Shown here piece after piece: positions 23,855 through 36,445 of a stretch of 64,000 nt of DNA. The translations under genes and the position numbers were made by a program. Origin of the DNA: Manduca sexta (Eukaryota > Arthropoda > Insecta > Lepidoptera > Sphingidae). Position 1 is the stretch's first letter; every line of letters starts with the position of its first letter. Under the pieces are notes generated by a model, which was not told where the DNA came from, did no database searches, and saw only the letters and a list, made by a program, of their open reading frames with translations. The DNA lies in the NCBI RefSeq assembly GCF_014839805.1, contig NC_051134.1, forward strand, positions 5,053,170-5,117,169. Direction: 5' to 3'.

Positions 23855-24330
23855 TAACCGACTTCAAAAAAAGGAGGAGGTTCTCAATTCGACTGTGTTT
23901 TACTACGCCAATTGTGGACCGATGTTCAAAATTTTTTCTTTGTTCGAAAGCGTATACCTCTGATGTGGTCCGATAGGCACCAAGTCAGAATCTAATGATT
24001 GCATCCTGAAGAAATCGAGGGCAACCCTCAAATTTTATAGGCTCACACATCGTTTGTCGCAAATTTTACGAAGTAACTTAAGTAGTTGCGTATGGTAATC
24101 ACCATCTTATGTAGCTGAGCTGATGATGGAAGGTACAACTTCTTAACAGTAAAGAGTTACCGGAAGAGGCATCAATTGATTTAGTAAATTATTTTTACGT
24201 TTGAAAGAGCGTTTGCCATTTGGTCTCATGATTATTACTAACACAAAAAGGCAAAAAAAAAAAAAAAAAAACAAAAATTAATATTAAAAAAAACATTAAA
24301 CCGCCTTCAAAAATCACTTACAACCAAAAA
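23855..24330 (+). repeat. AACCGACTTC-type repeat in APN-B first intron
   Basis: Begins TTAACCGACTTCAAAAAAAG followed by GGTTCTCAATTCGACTGT and ends in an A-rich run near AACCGCCTTCAAAAATCA. A partial copy of the start is at about 55405-55445. The APN-A intron lacks it. Superfamily uncertain. Confidence 0.55.
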
Positions 24331-24998
24331 ATTATTTAACATTACCTAAATACTGGTTACCGATTTTGGAGTCGTGCCTAATAAAAATCAAACATTAGTC
24401 ATTAAAATTGCTAGTTAAGCTTGATAAATATATGAACAAATGTACGAAAACAATGCTTACAAACAACCAGTCATATAATGTATATATTATAACTCACATA
24501 AATTAAGGTAATTAAAAATGTTCCTATTCATTAACTCTTTAATATAAGTATTTCTAAAAATTTGTAAATCTGAAAACCGGTATATTTTCAGTAAGCTGCT
24601 AGCTAAACTTCATCATCATATATTTGTTAAGTGGTAGAAATAAATTTGTTACGGGGTACCTATGAAAGAACGGTTAAGAAGAATCATAAGAAGATTACAT
24701 TACATATAAAAATATATTCTGAACGATTTAATATAATTCTTTTGTACATTTTTTAAAGTAATAAAATGAGGTACAAGCATGCATTTTTATAAAAAAAAAT
24801 CGCATAACCATAAGATCAAAATAATTATATCAGAATACATAAACATGATCTAAGTAACGTATCGTAGGTTTTTTTAGAAAATAAGCGCCCTAACGGAAAT
24901 GAAATTCTCCAAAGCATTTATTTGAAGGAGATCATTTTCTTTTACATTAATTTATACACGAATTATTAACTATTAAAAAGCTATTTTCTCTTTACTAG

Positions 24999-25991
24999 CA
25001 TTTAATTTAGCATTTATGGAGTTCCGCAGGGGAGTATTTTGGGACCGACTTTATTCCTTCTCTACATAAACGACCTTTGCTGCTTGTCCATCCCATACTC
25101 CACGGTATTTACCTATGCTGATGACACAGCTCTCCTAATACATGGCAAAACTGGAGAGAAACGCAATGCTTTGCTCAGGCAGCAATGGATACGGTGGCAG
25201 TATGGCTAACAAACAATCTTCTAACATTAAATATAGAAAAAACTAAGATAATTCCATTCTACATAAGTAGTCAATCTCAACCAAACATCCCTATTACAAT
25301 TAAAGTTCACACGTGTCCTGGTCGCACTCAACATCCCACTTGTTCTTGTACTTCATTATCAATGACGTCGCATATAAAATATTTAGGAATACTAATTGAT
25401 AAACATTTAAATTGGCATGCTCATATAGAGAGCCTAGTGAGTAGGATCCGGAAGCTCATGTACATTTTAGAAAACTGCGTTTTCGGCTGACACAGAGACA
25501 CTTTTGTCAATATACTACGCACTATGTCAATCTCTCTTAGTGTATTGCTTGCCGGCATGGGGTGGTGCCCGTAAGACTTATTTACTCAAAATAGAGAGAG
25601 CACAAAGGGCCGTCCTTAAAGTTATGCTGTGTAAGCCGTACACTTACCCGACTGCAGAACTTTACAATAACTGTAAAGTCCTATCGGTGAGAAAATTGTT
25701 TGTGCTTCAATGTATACTAAGAAAACACCGTGAACCATTAGTAAGATCCGAAAAACGTCGAGCCGATATTGTATTCCCTCCTATTATACATCAAACCAAC
25801 TTCATGAAAAACCAGTTCTACTACCTTAGCTCTAAACTGTATAATAAAATAAATAAAATTCTCTCAATTCACAAACTTAACAAACACCAAACTAAAAACA
25901 AAGTACAGCCATGGCTTATGGAACAAACAAATGATGCTATAGAAAATCTCTTCTCCTCTCCTTGAAATTACAATATATCACACCACACACC

Positions 25992-26022
<31 letters not shown>

Positions 26023-26030
26023 GCGCTCTG

Positions 26031-26104
<74 letters not shown>

Positions 26105-26361
26105 ACACATACACCACAGTTTCACGAATTCCATAGCAGTTTAAATAGCTTGAAACATGTAAAATAATCCTTACCTATTAATGTTATTCATGTAGATATT
26201 AATCCCAAATTGTGTCATTTACTTAAGCCAATGTTATACTTGTGGAGAAACACTGTCACCCGAAATACAGGTTAACCTAGTTTGGGTGTCAGGGGACCAA
26301 AACCTTACTATGTAAAAAATATTTTTTGGGAAATAAATATTATTTATTTAAAAAAAAAAAA
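24999..26361 (+). mobile_element. Jockey/CR1-like LINE, 5'-truncated, two frameshifts
   Basis: Plus-strand reverse transcriptase remnant. It opens at [20 protein letters not shown] and contains the active-site block [10 protein letters not shown]. It then shifts frame near 25170-25185 to [16 protein letters not shown] and IKYLGILIDKHLNWHAH, and shifts again near 25490 into the C-terminal part (SIYYALCQSLLVYCLPAWGG) ending at 25965. A CA repeat and about 240 bases of 3'UTR with an A-rich end follow. The 5' break near 24999 falls where similarity to APN-A stops, so the insertion postdates the duplication. Confidence 0.85.
25980..26102. repeat. (CA)n/(CG)n microsatellite
   Basis: Near-pure CA dinucleotides with an internal CG run around 26009-26026, within the 3' region of the LINE. 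The long frames here are repeat artefacts. Confidence 0.95.
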
Positions 26362-26520
26362 AATAAATTAACCGACCAAGTCAACCCTAAACAAATAAAT
26401 TAATGATATAATAATATATTTTAGTATACTAGAATAATGTATTTTTAAAATCAAAAGCGCATAGCGGTAAATATCTGAATTTCATTCCAATAGAATCTAT
26501 ACTGCAAAATTTGTTCTTAC

Positions 26521-26612
26521 CTTGTAATGTTCGGAGATGGCACCAACCTCGCAGGCACTGTACCCACGATTGGATTAAATCAAACGAAATATGTAAATAT
26601 ATATACATATTT
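26521..26612 (-). promoter_or_regulatory. Noncoding first exon and core promoter of APN paralogue B
   Basis: Matches the block upstream of paralogue A. The minus strand reads a donor CAAG|GTAAG at 26521 and a TATA box (TATATATAT, about 26609-26600), with conserved sequence between. The start site is probably near 26570-26575, and the exon would splice to the acceptor just before the ATG at 22208. Confidence 0.55.
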
Positions 26613-26784
26613 TGTTAATATTTTTACTATCATTATGACATATATTGGCCATATCTGGATAGCGTATTAACATAATCTGACTAACAATTATTATCATCAC
26701 CTAATTAAAGATTTCGGTTGGAGTATATTACTCATGGTACGTGCCATTAGATAAACGGCAATACAGATTAGTCGACTCATTTAT

Positions 26785-27294
26785 TTCATCGTCATCAGAC
26801 ATAGAATGTCGGCTGCTGAACATAGACCTCTCCCAAAGATTTCCAGAGCGACCTATTGGAAGCGACCTGCATCCAGCGAACTTCTGCGAATTTTGTAAGG
26901 TCATCTATCCACCTCGTGGTTAGACTACCGACGCTACGCATGACCAGAACCTTTTTGTCCCATAGGCCATCAGTTTTACAAGCTATGTGCCCTTCCCACT
27001 ACCACTTTAGTTTGGTCATCCAATGGGCTATGTCGATGCTTTCGTTCCTCTATGGATCTTCTCATTTCTAGTAGGATTACGTAAAGAAACTTCAAGCATA
27101 AATTTCTCCATAGCTCGCTGAGTGACTGTGTGTGTATACGCAGTTGGAAGACACGTCTCAGTGTCGTGTGTCATGACTGGTATCACACATTGATTGCAGA
27201 CTAAAGTCTTCAGACACTGAGGTTTATCGGACGAGAAGATCTTGTGCAATTTCTTGAACGCTGCTAATTTATTTATAAGAATAATATTTTCCAC
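26785..27294 (-). mobile_element. RTE-like LINE 3' fragment upstream of APN-B
   Basis: Minus-strand pieces read LKTLVCNQCVIPVMTHDTET and TQRAMEKFMLEVSLRNPTRN, typical of the C-terminal part of RTE-type LINE ORFs, and then decay. Counterpart of 10105-10560. It ends about 200 bases before the APN-B promoter. Confidence 0.75.
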
Positions 27295-27439
27295 TGGGGC
27301 AAAATATTTAAATGGTTGAGATCTAACACAGATGTTGTGTTATTCTGTAACTATGAGATAATAACAACCAATGATATTGTAGCTACTACTACTAGGTACT
27401 AAAGCTCTGTGTTCATCTTACCTATGTTTTACATTTGAT

Positions 27440-27660
27440 TGGTATTTATTACGAGTTGAAATCTCTACTGGGTTCAGCTGGAAATCAGCGCTTGAATTCA
27501 CGCCGCGCCGTAGCATCAAGCCGAGATGGATCCATTTTGGTTTTGATTTCTTTCTTGTTTAGACTTCTTTTGTGTTAATGTAGTTCTAATTTCGTTATTA
27601 TTTTTTTGTTTTATATACCTGTAATGTTATTAAAACCAAATAAAAAAGTCCTTTTTTTCT
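27440..27660 (+). mobile_element. LINE 3' tail fragment (tentative)
   Basis: GCTGGAAATCAGCGC and GCATCAAGCCGAGATGGATC followed by an AATAAAAAA end resemble a Lepidopteran LINE 3' terminus. Short and of low certainty. Confidence 0.4.
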
Positions 27661-28782
27661 TTCTGTACCAAAATCTATCAGCACTATTAACTAGGCCGCA
27701 GGTAGTAACTTAATGCGTAGATTTTAATATACATGTGCTTGTCTTTTCAACAGCAAATTGTATTATATATTTGAAGTAGTCATCGTCGGTTTAATCGGTC
27801 GTTTTACAAACTGCCTAGTAGCCATTAGAGGAAACGCATCGCTGATGTAAATAGGCTAGTTTGGCTCACTCAATTTACTTATTTTGTTCTAAACTAACCT
27901 TAATAAATAAATAGAATTAAAAAAAAACCTATATATCTTACTTACTTTGCTGATGGTAGGATATATTTTATATCCTAACGGTCCGTAGGCACTATACCAG
28001 ACGAACCAGGTAACCTTACCAGCTTCAAAAGAAAATAAACGTTAAAACACCGCGATATATTCCAAAAACGAGTTTTATTTCACTATCTAACATTCATATA
28101 AACATAAGAAGTTATTAGGTTTTAATAATTTTTCAGCCTTAATGTCCTGCAAATGAGAACGTAACGATGCAAAAGCTTGATGGCAAAAATTGATATTCTA
28201 GCGTTATCATCTCAGCCTTCCATACAAGAGACCTACAAACAAAAGGTTCCTTTCCCTCCTATCATCATTTTCCGAACCCTCACCATTTAAGGGGCCTGGA
28301 GTATTGAAATCAAATAGTATACTAAAAATAAGTCGAGTCGGTTTTTGATGTTGAACCGATTTCTTTTATACCCTTTTTATCTCTACACCACTTTAAGGTT
28401 GACTGTGAGAGAATGCCGGCATAAGTCCTAGGCGGACATATAATTGTATATGAGGTGACCTGTGCATATAATTGTATATGAGGTGCAAATAAATAAATAT
28501 AGCTTTTTCATAATACTTTATTTTTACATTCAAGTCAGTTTGTAAAATAACGTATCATACAATTTGACAACAACATCTCATTACAGGATAGTTCGAAAAA
28601 TTCTATAGTTCGTATTTTACGTTGAGCTAGATTGTTCGCATTCCGTGGATAACTCATTTTTCTAATTAAATGTACATTCTTGAAGTGTATCGAATAATGT
28701 TAATGAACACGATACGTTCCTGTCCCAATTCACCCATTGTTAAGGTAGTCTAGTACTGGGTATATAAACACTTTGACTATTA

Positions 28783-29192
28783 ATATAGTCATTTTGACTT
28801 AATATTACTTAATGAAACCACATATCTATTTTTAAAATAATACTAAAATAATTTTCTCGAGCCGTACCTAGGTGTAAAATTAAAATGTGTGAGATTCAAA
28901 ATAAAAAAATATGCCATTACTTAAAAATGTGGAAGATTTAAATATAATAAATGTGCCACTACTACTAAAAAAACGTCGCAGCGACATTACACATTCAGTT
29001 TGAAATACTTTCACGCACATACCATATACGCATACGCATACGCATTAAACTACAAATAAAAAATTAGAAAAGGGAAGCCTGGATTTCAGGTAAACATATT
29101 CGTTATTCATGAATGATTTTTGGCACAATATTAGCAGAAGTAAAGACGAATATGTGGTATCATTTAGTAACGTAATGTTAAAATGTATACAT
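28783..29192 (-). mobile_element. TIR element, family M copy 2 (reverse orientation)
   Basis: Ends are degenerate forms of the CATTTTGACATTGCGTTAC inverted repeat. The interior matches the complement of copy 1 (AATGATTTTTGGCACAATAT near 29111). Confidence 0.65.
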
Positions 29193-29278
29193 ACAATTGT
29201 GTACAATATAGCAATAGGCGCGCCCCATATAACAAGGCGAAAAGTGAGTGCGCTGGTTGCTCCTCTGCCTACTGAGGC

Positions 29279-29317
29279 GTGGCGCATGTGTGCGTGCGTA
29301 CGTGTGTGTGTGCGTGC

Positions 29318-29372
<55 letters not shown>

Positions 29373-29397
29373 TGTGTGTGTGTGTGTGGGTGTTGCT
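29279..29397. repeat. (TG)n microsatellite
   Basis: Nearly pure TG/CA tract with a few TGCG and TATG interruptions. Confidence 0.95.
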
Positions 29398-29721
29398 AAA
29401 ATTTTGTTTTTCTAACTCGAATTGCTTAGAACCGGGACCTCTAAGTTTATTAGACCGGCGAGTCATCTTAAATTTTTTTGATAATCGGTAGTCAATCAGC
29501 TATTTAATAAATCTCTAAATCCCGAAAATAAATAAGTGGAATAAGTATATTAAATTTATTGTTGTAATAATAGTTTCTACTAAAAAATTCCATTGAAAAC
29601 TCATATTACAATGACGCGCCGGATTTTATCATGCAGATTAAAACTCGCAATATTATTCAATTAGAATAGCAATAAAAGTTATATACTTATCATATTTGCA
29701 GAAAGCATGTGTCATATCCGT

Positions 29722-29935
29722 TAAAATAAAATACTTTATTTATCACGTCAGTGAATAAAGTTGCACTTATGATACGTCAAGACAATTTATAAGAATAAAT
29801 ATTATGATTATTTCTAAATACCATTTAAGATCACTTATATAACTACGGAAATTTTAAATCAGGGATAAAATTAATAAGGAATACAAGGCATAAGTTAAAA
29901 TAAAGTAGCCAGCTCGGGTTGGCTTCGTTCCTTAA
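29722..29935. repeat. Dispersed repeat pair member 1
   Basis: Starts AAATAAAATACTTTATTTAT and ends near AGCTCGGGTTGGC. It matches 48041-48240 over about 200 bases, including GATACGTCAA and CAATTTATAAGAATAA. It looks like a LINE 3' region read in reverse, but the family is unknown. Confidence 0.55.
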
Positions 29936-30079
29936 TCTCCTACAGGTTTTCTCTAAAAGTAAGTAAATATTTTTGTCCAGTAGGCAAGTGTTGGAAATAT
30001 AAAATTGGACGAATAAAATCGTGAAGACAATATGTTCGTGCTAACGGCTTACATTTTATTTAGTGTGTACCACACATGT

Positions 30080-30480
30080 CATTTTCCTTCCACTCGCTTT
30101 TGCTCGCAGCTTAGGTCGTGTTTTCCGGGATAAATGTCCCGCTATATATATTCCCAGGATAGAAAGTAGCTTATAATCTTCCCTGGGTCTTAAACTATCT
30201 CCATTCCTGATTTCATAAAAATCCGTCCAGTAGATTTTGACAAAATGGCATATAACATATTTTATGATATGTATAGATATTACAAAACAAAGTCCCCCGC
30301 CGCGTCTATCTATTTGATCGCGATAAACTCATAAACTACCGAACCGATTTCGTTGAAATTGGATAGCGAGATAGTTTCAGAGCCTGAGAAGGACGTAGGT
30401 TAGAAGAAACATAGCGGAACATCCCGGAAAAACTCTTTCACACGGGCATAGCCGCGGGCAAAGGCTAGTGTAATACTAAA
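30080..30480. repeat. RTE/SINE-like tail fragment ('TTTTGCTCGCAGC ... CCGGGATAAA')
   Basis: Contains the widespread Lepidopteran motif set TTTGCTCGCAGC, CCGGGATAAA and GTAGATTTTGACAAAATGGC. Comparable fragments are at 40970-41165, 43335-43490, 58870-59050 and 62150-62450. Element class uncertain. Confidence 0.45.
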
Positions 30481-30774
30481 CTTTACAATACACTTATGTC
30501 TTCACGTACTTTGATTATTTATGAGTTACAACTAAAGTCGCCTGCGTCTGATTACTTCCGTACATTAGGAACCGAAAAGACTTATAAGATACTAGTTTAT
30601 GCCTATGGTTCCGTTCGTGTGATTTTTTTTTCAGAAAAACCGCACTCAGGCGTAATGTAGCTTCCTATTAGTAAAAATAAAAGTTCAAACAAACAAACTC
30701 TTCAGCTTTATATATTCGTTTAGATAAGGACATTCGCTTGTCGTCTGCTGCACTTCGCATACTATTTAATTTCG

Positions 30775-31690
30775 ACATTATTTATTTATTGTTTTATTTT
30801 TATTTATTTTATTCGGTCTACCAACGGCTTTTACAATATTACATGCTATTACATTTCATATTATAAATATATCTTAACTAAAAATAACAATCCAACTTAT
30901 AGGTAAACACAGCATGCGATAAAGATAATGTTGTTACTTAAAACTAAATGACAATATCGATAGAACAACAAATTGCTCTTAACGAAAACTAAAAGTTAAA
31001 CAATGCCTGAACCCTCAACATGCTCCAGTATGCTTTTACGGTAATTGTGTAGATTTTGATAGTTGATGTCTACAATATCGCAGTAATTGTTAAATATTTT
31101 ACTCAATCGACACATAGGTGAATTTGCACCTGTGATTGTTCTACGAAGAGGTGGAACAAGTGGCTTTATTCGGGATCTAGGATACTTAAAAAGCACCCTA
31201 AAACTAATTTTCTCCAGAAGTGATGCACAGTCAATTTGATTTCGCAGTAATTTATAGAGGAATTGTAGGTCCATAAGATCTCGTCTCTTGGTAAGTGAAA
31301 TCATTTTAAAATGTTTTAGTCTTTCGGAGTACGAAAAATATTTTTTATTAAAATTTGTTAAACGAGCAAGATTCCACAAAAATCTATTTTGTATCCTCTC
31401 CAATCGCAAACAGTGAGTGGTATAGTGTGGGCGCCATACTACACTAGCATATTCAATGATACTGCGCACGAGACTATAGTATAGGATTTTTTTAGTTCGT
31501 ACATTGCGAAATACTTTACCATTCCTAAAAATAAAACCAAGCATTTTCGATGCCTTCTTAACAACGTTGTCCATATGTGGTTCGAATGTCAGTTTACGAT
31601 CAAAAACAACACCGAGATCTTTAATTTGGTCAACTTTTTCAAGACGATGACAAGAAATATGGTACATGGAAGTTATTGGTTTAATTTTTT
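30775..31690 (-). mobile_element. Jockey/CR1-like LINE, 5'-truncated, C-terminal ORF part
   Basis: Minus-strand open frame of 223 residues (31667-30996) containing IKDLGVVFDRKLTFEPHMDN and LVRSIIEYASVVWRPHYT, hallmarks of the region after the reverse transcriptase core (KxLGV, Y-x-SxVWxP). It is followed by about 200 bases of 3'UTR and an AAATA-rich tail. The catalytic FADD part is missing. The intact frame suggests a fairly young insertion. Different lineage from the LINE at 24999. Confidence 0.85.
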
Positions 31691-31961
31691 TTTGTGAAAC
31701 ATTGGTAGAAGCATTTGCTTAGATTGAGCGACATTATATATTACAACCATAAGCCAAATGAAGTCTACTGCTAGATACAGGTCTCCCCTAAAGATTTCCA
31801 GACGGATCTGTCAAACTTGGACCTTTGGACATTATGTATATTAGACGTTGTAGCTTGGTGCGGGTTTAGACCTATTTTGACTTTGGACTCGTGAAATTAA
31901 TGAATAAACTTCATATATGTGAAATAGAATTTAATAATAATATCAGACCTGTTTTACTTAT

Positions 31962-32262
31962 ATACCGTTTCACTGCTGGGCACGGGCCTCTTTTATTGCT
32001 CTCTACTGCGAGGGATTAGTCCACCACGCTGGCCTAGAGCGGATTAGTAGACTTCACACAGCCTCAAAATTCCTATAGAGAACTTCTCAGGTATGTAGGT
32101 TTCCTTACGATGTTTTCCTTCACCGTTAAAGCAAGCGATAATTCACAAAGAATACACACATAATTTTTATAAAATATCAGATGTGTGTGCCATTGAGTTT
32201 TGAACCCGCGGACATTCGTCTCGGCAGTTCGTTTCACAACCAACTAGGCTATCGCCTTTTTT
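31962..32262 (-). mobile_element. SINE family B copy
   Basis: Minus-strand copy of the 39468-39800 element: the head complement GGCTATCGCC lies at the right and the GGGCACGGGCCTC tail complement at the left. Confidence 0.7.
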
Positions 32263-33056
32263 TATATGTTTTTTTAAACCAGGCGAATTTATGTAAAAAA
32301 TTTTTTTTTTTGATTTCACTAATTTTAAATAACCTTGTCGTTGCAATCGAGAAAAATCAAGTTCATAAGAATGTTCGTGGAAAAAAGTAAATCCTGGAAC
32401 AGAGGGCAAATCTTCGTAAAACTACGTCTCACAGTTCCTGACGCGTTCGAAGTACCATTTTAAGTGGAAGATTGTCCAAATCTACTTATTGGGAACTACG
32501 CCGCTACAGAACTTCGAATATAAGGAAAAAATGGATAAAGATAAATAAAACAATCATTTGTAAACCACCGATCTTATAAACTTTATTTAAGAGAAATTGT
32601 GATATATAAATAAAATTAGTAGGTACAAATGTCTTATTACGTATTTACATATTGATTTACCTAACAATTTACTAGGCGAGTAAGCGATATGACGTTAGAA
32701 ATATAACTAACTAGATTTTATAGTATTACACGGTAAATATAATATGATCAGAAAACCAAGCCAAAAAATACATTTAATATTTGAAATTGTGGCTAATTAG
32801 AAACCATTATAACAAGAATAATTAATGTTCAAAATTAAAATAAATTATCTTGACGTATCGCTAATCGTTATAAGAAATATACTTAATTATTCATAGATGG
32901 TAATTATTAGATATGTTTAGATTAGATATCGTGTTTTGTTTATCAATATACTATGTCCGCATAATTAACATGCGCATGCGTGCTCACAATTAACGCTATC
33001 TGGTCATCACTTCGACGTCACCATTGTAGCGACGAATCGAAGGTCGCCACTATATA

Positions 33057-33350
33057 GGCGCAACATCTGACTGACTGGACATCTTCCCGTTCTAGAGAGA
33101 AATACGTCTAACTGTGCCCCTACAGTGACGCCACGGCAGAGAAACAGATATGTGTGTTCCTCAATGGACAGGTTGCCACAAGTCAGGCGCAACATCTGAC
33201 TGACTGGGCATCTTCCCGTTCTATAGAGGAATACGTCTAATTATTCCCCTACAGTGACGCCACGGCAGACAAACAGAAATGTATGTTCCTCAATAGACAG
33301 GTTGCCACAAGTCAAACGTGACATGTGACTGAATGGACATCTTCACCTTC
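33057..33350. repeat. 129-bp tandem repeat, about 2.3 copies
   Basis: Units begin GGCGCAACATCTGACTGACT at 33057 and 33186, and a decayed partial third unit starts near 33315. The period of 129 is a multiple of three and one minus-strand frame runs through the first unit, but the second unit carries a TAA in that frame, so coding is not supported. Confidence 0.85.
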
Positions 33351-34025
33351 TAAATAATGTATCCGTTCCGTCATCAGTCTCGGTTCGGGGGCAAGCCAAG
33401 CCCATGCCCGGGGCAGAGAATTCAAACTTGGCAGGCAAATACACAACTCATCATTAACGCAACTCAGAAATCCAGTACATTACACATATAAATTATGATG
33501 AAAATGGTAAAAATATAGGTGAGCGGGGGCGGTATTTTCCAGATTTTGATCCGCCTTGAAAATTCAAGATCCGGGGATGTCTGCCATTCATACATCTGTA
33601 CGACGGCGACTTCCTATTCATAACTACCATGGGATATTCAAAGTAGTAAATGTTATTGAACATTTCGTATTCGAATGGAAATATATATAAATAAAAATGC
33701 TAACGCTAACAAATGCTTGACAATGAGTTAGATACAGGCAGATCGTAAGTCGTATCGTGAGAAAAAAAATATTGCACTGAAATTTAACGTTTCATCGAAT
33801 GAAATGAATCTAAATCATTTTATTCTGAACCTTACAGTTGGAAACTTAGTGAACTGTCATACAACAATGGTAGTAATTTTAAGCCATATAATATTTTTTA
33901 CAGAAATAAAAACACTTTACAATACCAAAATGTTTAAAGCTGCCTATTGTTAGTCTAATTGTCACTACTAGTTATTTTGTAGTAGTCGACATTTGACCGT
34001 CGAATTTAATAATATCTGTTATAAA

Positions 34026-34432
34026 TACAGGGGCTTTTGATATTGCTAAATAAAACCACATACTCGTCTTCACCTTTGCTGACATTGCCAAAAATCATTC
34101 ATTAATAACGAATGTTTTCACCAAAAATCCTAGTTTTAGATTACTGATTTTTTGCTCATTTTGTAGTTTAATGTGAATATGACGTGTGCCTGAGTGTATT
34201 GCTGACTGAAAGTATGATGTTGCCGCTGCGATGAATTCTCTTAGAGTAGTAGTAAGAGCATTAGGGCGCGTAATTTTTTTTTTTTTTTTGTATAATCAAT
34301 ATTTATTTTGTTCGAAACTTACACTTTTTTATTTTACATCGACGGCTCCAGTAACTTATTGTAAAGTGTTATTACCAAGTAAGTATGTGATTTCATTTAG
34401 TAACGCAATGTCAAAATTACCCTGTATATATA
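34026..34432 (+). mobile_element. TIR element, family M copy 3
   Basis: Same interior as copy 1 (CACATACTCGTCTTCACCTT, GAAAGTATGATGTTGC, GCATTAGGGCGCG) with a decayed left end and a right end GTAACGCAATGTCAAAATTA. Confidence 0.7.
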
Positions 34433-34644
34433 CATAATTTTTACTTTTCTTCACAGCTATTAAGGATTAAAAAAATTCTTCACGAAAATAGATTTGTAAC
34501 CTGCTTTTAATTTTTAATTCCTACTAAAGAATATTTTGCATTGCCCGTAAAAAGTCACTTAAAAAGTATTTATTTATTGATGTTCCAGTAAAAGTACTCA
34601 TCTATTGAAATAAAACTATTTACATAAATCGCGATTATTTTTAT

Positions 34645-34915
34645 TCGTAACTAGCTGACCCGACAGACGTTGTCCTGTCTTAACTATGTATGCACCACAA
34701 ACCACTGACAATTATGTAAAATTAATATTGTCGTTAAGTTTTCTTAAATTTTCTAATTTTCCGCGCAATTTTTTGAATTTTTGCTTTCATAAGAACCTTC
34801 TCCTGACAATAACAAAAACAACAACAAAAAATTAGTGAAGTCGGTCCAGCCGTTCACGCGTGATGGCGTGACCAAGGGAAATAGGGATTAATTTTTATAT
34901 AATATATAGATTTTC
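34645..34915 (+). repeat. Dispersed repeat ('AGCTGACCCGACAGACGTT')
   Basis: Starts AACTAGCTGACCCGACAGAC and ends with GTCGGTCCAGCCGTTC and a TATATAGA tail, a combination common in Lepidopteran repeats. Family not assigned. Confidence 0.45.
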
Positions 34916-36133
34916 CCCCCACGTTTGAAGACTTTGCAACCTTCATGGTCCCCGCGACTGTAAATAGTTTTATTTCAAAGTCTAACATTCGCGTAAACAT
35001 AATCACTCGTATATACCTATTTACTTACAATATCTGATAATCAAACTAACGATAAATACTGAAATAATACATTTAACAATATCAAAGCAAATGTATTAAA
35101 ATAAACAGCTACTTCCAAATTTACACTTACCAGCGTATTACAAAGATATATACTAATTTAAATATAATATTGTGTCGTGAAAATACGATTCCAAAATGGA
35201 TTGAAAGCGTTGTTTGTATGTTTGTTGGAAAGATTAGGTTAGTTGTAGATATGCTCAATATAATTAGAGATTTAATTTCCTATTATGAGACCTATTCTGC
35301 CTGTTATATTTATTCTTTATTATTCAGAAGTGAAGTAAAGTAAGATTTCATACTAAAGTCACTAAGTATTGCTTGCGGCTTCGTCCACGGTAGAGTTTGT
35401 CCGCTACTAAAGTCCATAGATCAGTGAAGCGATTCTAACACCACGTGAACAATGCCAGCAGACTTCATTATAAATTTAAGTATTTCCCATACGAGAAAAT
35501 TACTGTGAAAAATATTATGTGTTAATCTAGGACATGATCTACCCGTTTGTCAAATTCCATCCAAATCGGTTCAGTCATTCATACATTTTCTAGCAAACAT
35601 CCGAAACTTATTGAAATCACAAACATTCGCATGTATAATGTTAGTAAAATAAGATGTATCTTCGTTCCAGATCTTGCGTCGTCTATCGACTATCTCCGCC
35701 ATCTTGGCTCTTTTATACTCCGAAGCTTTGGTACCCGTCCCAATAATGCTAATGACGCCAATATATTTGCTAATTTCCATAAAGTATATTAAACACTATG
35801 GTCTTTAAAAAATTCCAATGCCCGATTATTTTAGAATCTCATGACCGAAAAAGTAATCTACTAGCGCCATCTAGCGAAAAATACAGAAAAACTTTTATCT
35901 AAATACTTTGATTACTTTCGGTATATCTTTTAGGCCTTCATAACGCTATAAATTCACCAATTTATCGTTATTAATTTATAGTTTAGATATAAACTTTGTT
36001 ACCTTAACCTTGGCTTAATAAGCAATAAGTGGAGTACCTATTCTGTGATGTCACATTTTATGACTTGTAATTTGTATTGCGGAACATAAAATAGCTATTG
36101 CGTATTCCTGTACGTGAATGTGCAACTACATAT

Positions 36134-36445
36134 AGCCTAATTCGGAGTGGAACGGACTGCAGACAATTGTCCGCAGTTTCAAAATCCAAGAACACGCACC
36201 TCTGACTTTTCTAGTTATGTGTGTATTCTTTGTGAATTATCGCTTGCTTTAACGGTGACGGAAAACATTGTAAGGAAACCTGCATACCCGAGAACTTCTT
36301 TGTAAGAATTTTGAGGGTATTTAAAGTCTGACAATCAGCACTAGGCCAACGTGGCCTTAGGCCTATCCGCTCTCCGTAGTAGAGGAGGCCCGTGCCCAGC
36401 AGTGGGACAGTATATAATACAAGGCTGATATTATTATTTATAATC
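36134..36445 (+). mobile_element. SINE family B copy
   Basis: Plus-strand copy: TAGCCTAATTCGGAGTGGAA head, GTGTATTCTTTGTGAATTAT body, and GAGGAGGCCCGTGCCCAGCA tail ending in TATTATTTAT. Confidence 0.75.

Larger units (their letters stand above)
22209..26520 (-). other. 5'UTR intron of APN paralogue B, expanded by transposons
   Basis: About 4.3 kb against 2.1 kb in paralogue A. After removing the TIR element (22281-22691), the AACCGACTTC-type repeat (23855-24330) and the LINE/CA block (24999-26361), the rest aligns with 7707-9789. It holds no host gene. Confidence 0.65.
11440..27270. repeat. Segmental tandem duplication, copy B
   Basis: This is the second copy of the APN-containing block. 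It carries insertions absent from copy A: a SINE at 13548-13827, a hAT-like element at 15496-17394, a TIR element at 22281-22691, an AACCGACTTC-type repeat at 23855-24330, and a LINE with CA repeat at about 24999-26361. Similarity to copy A ends around 27270, inside or at the 5' end of an RTE LINE fragment. Confidence 0.8.

Noticed and set aside
25937..26144. Open frames on both strands rich in Cys-Val or Thr-His
   Set aside because: Translation of the CA/TG microsatellite, not a protein. The same applies at 29279-29491.
33007..33195. Minus-strand frame through the 129-bp tandem repeat (possible repeat protein)
   Set aside because: The second unit has an in-frame TAA, and there is no splice or start context.
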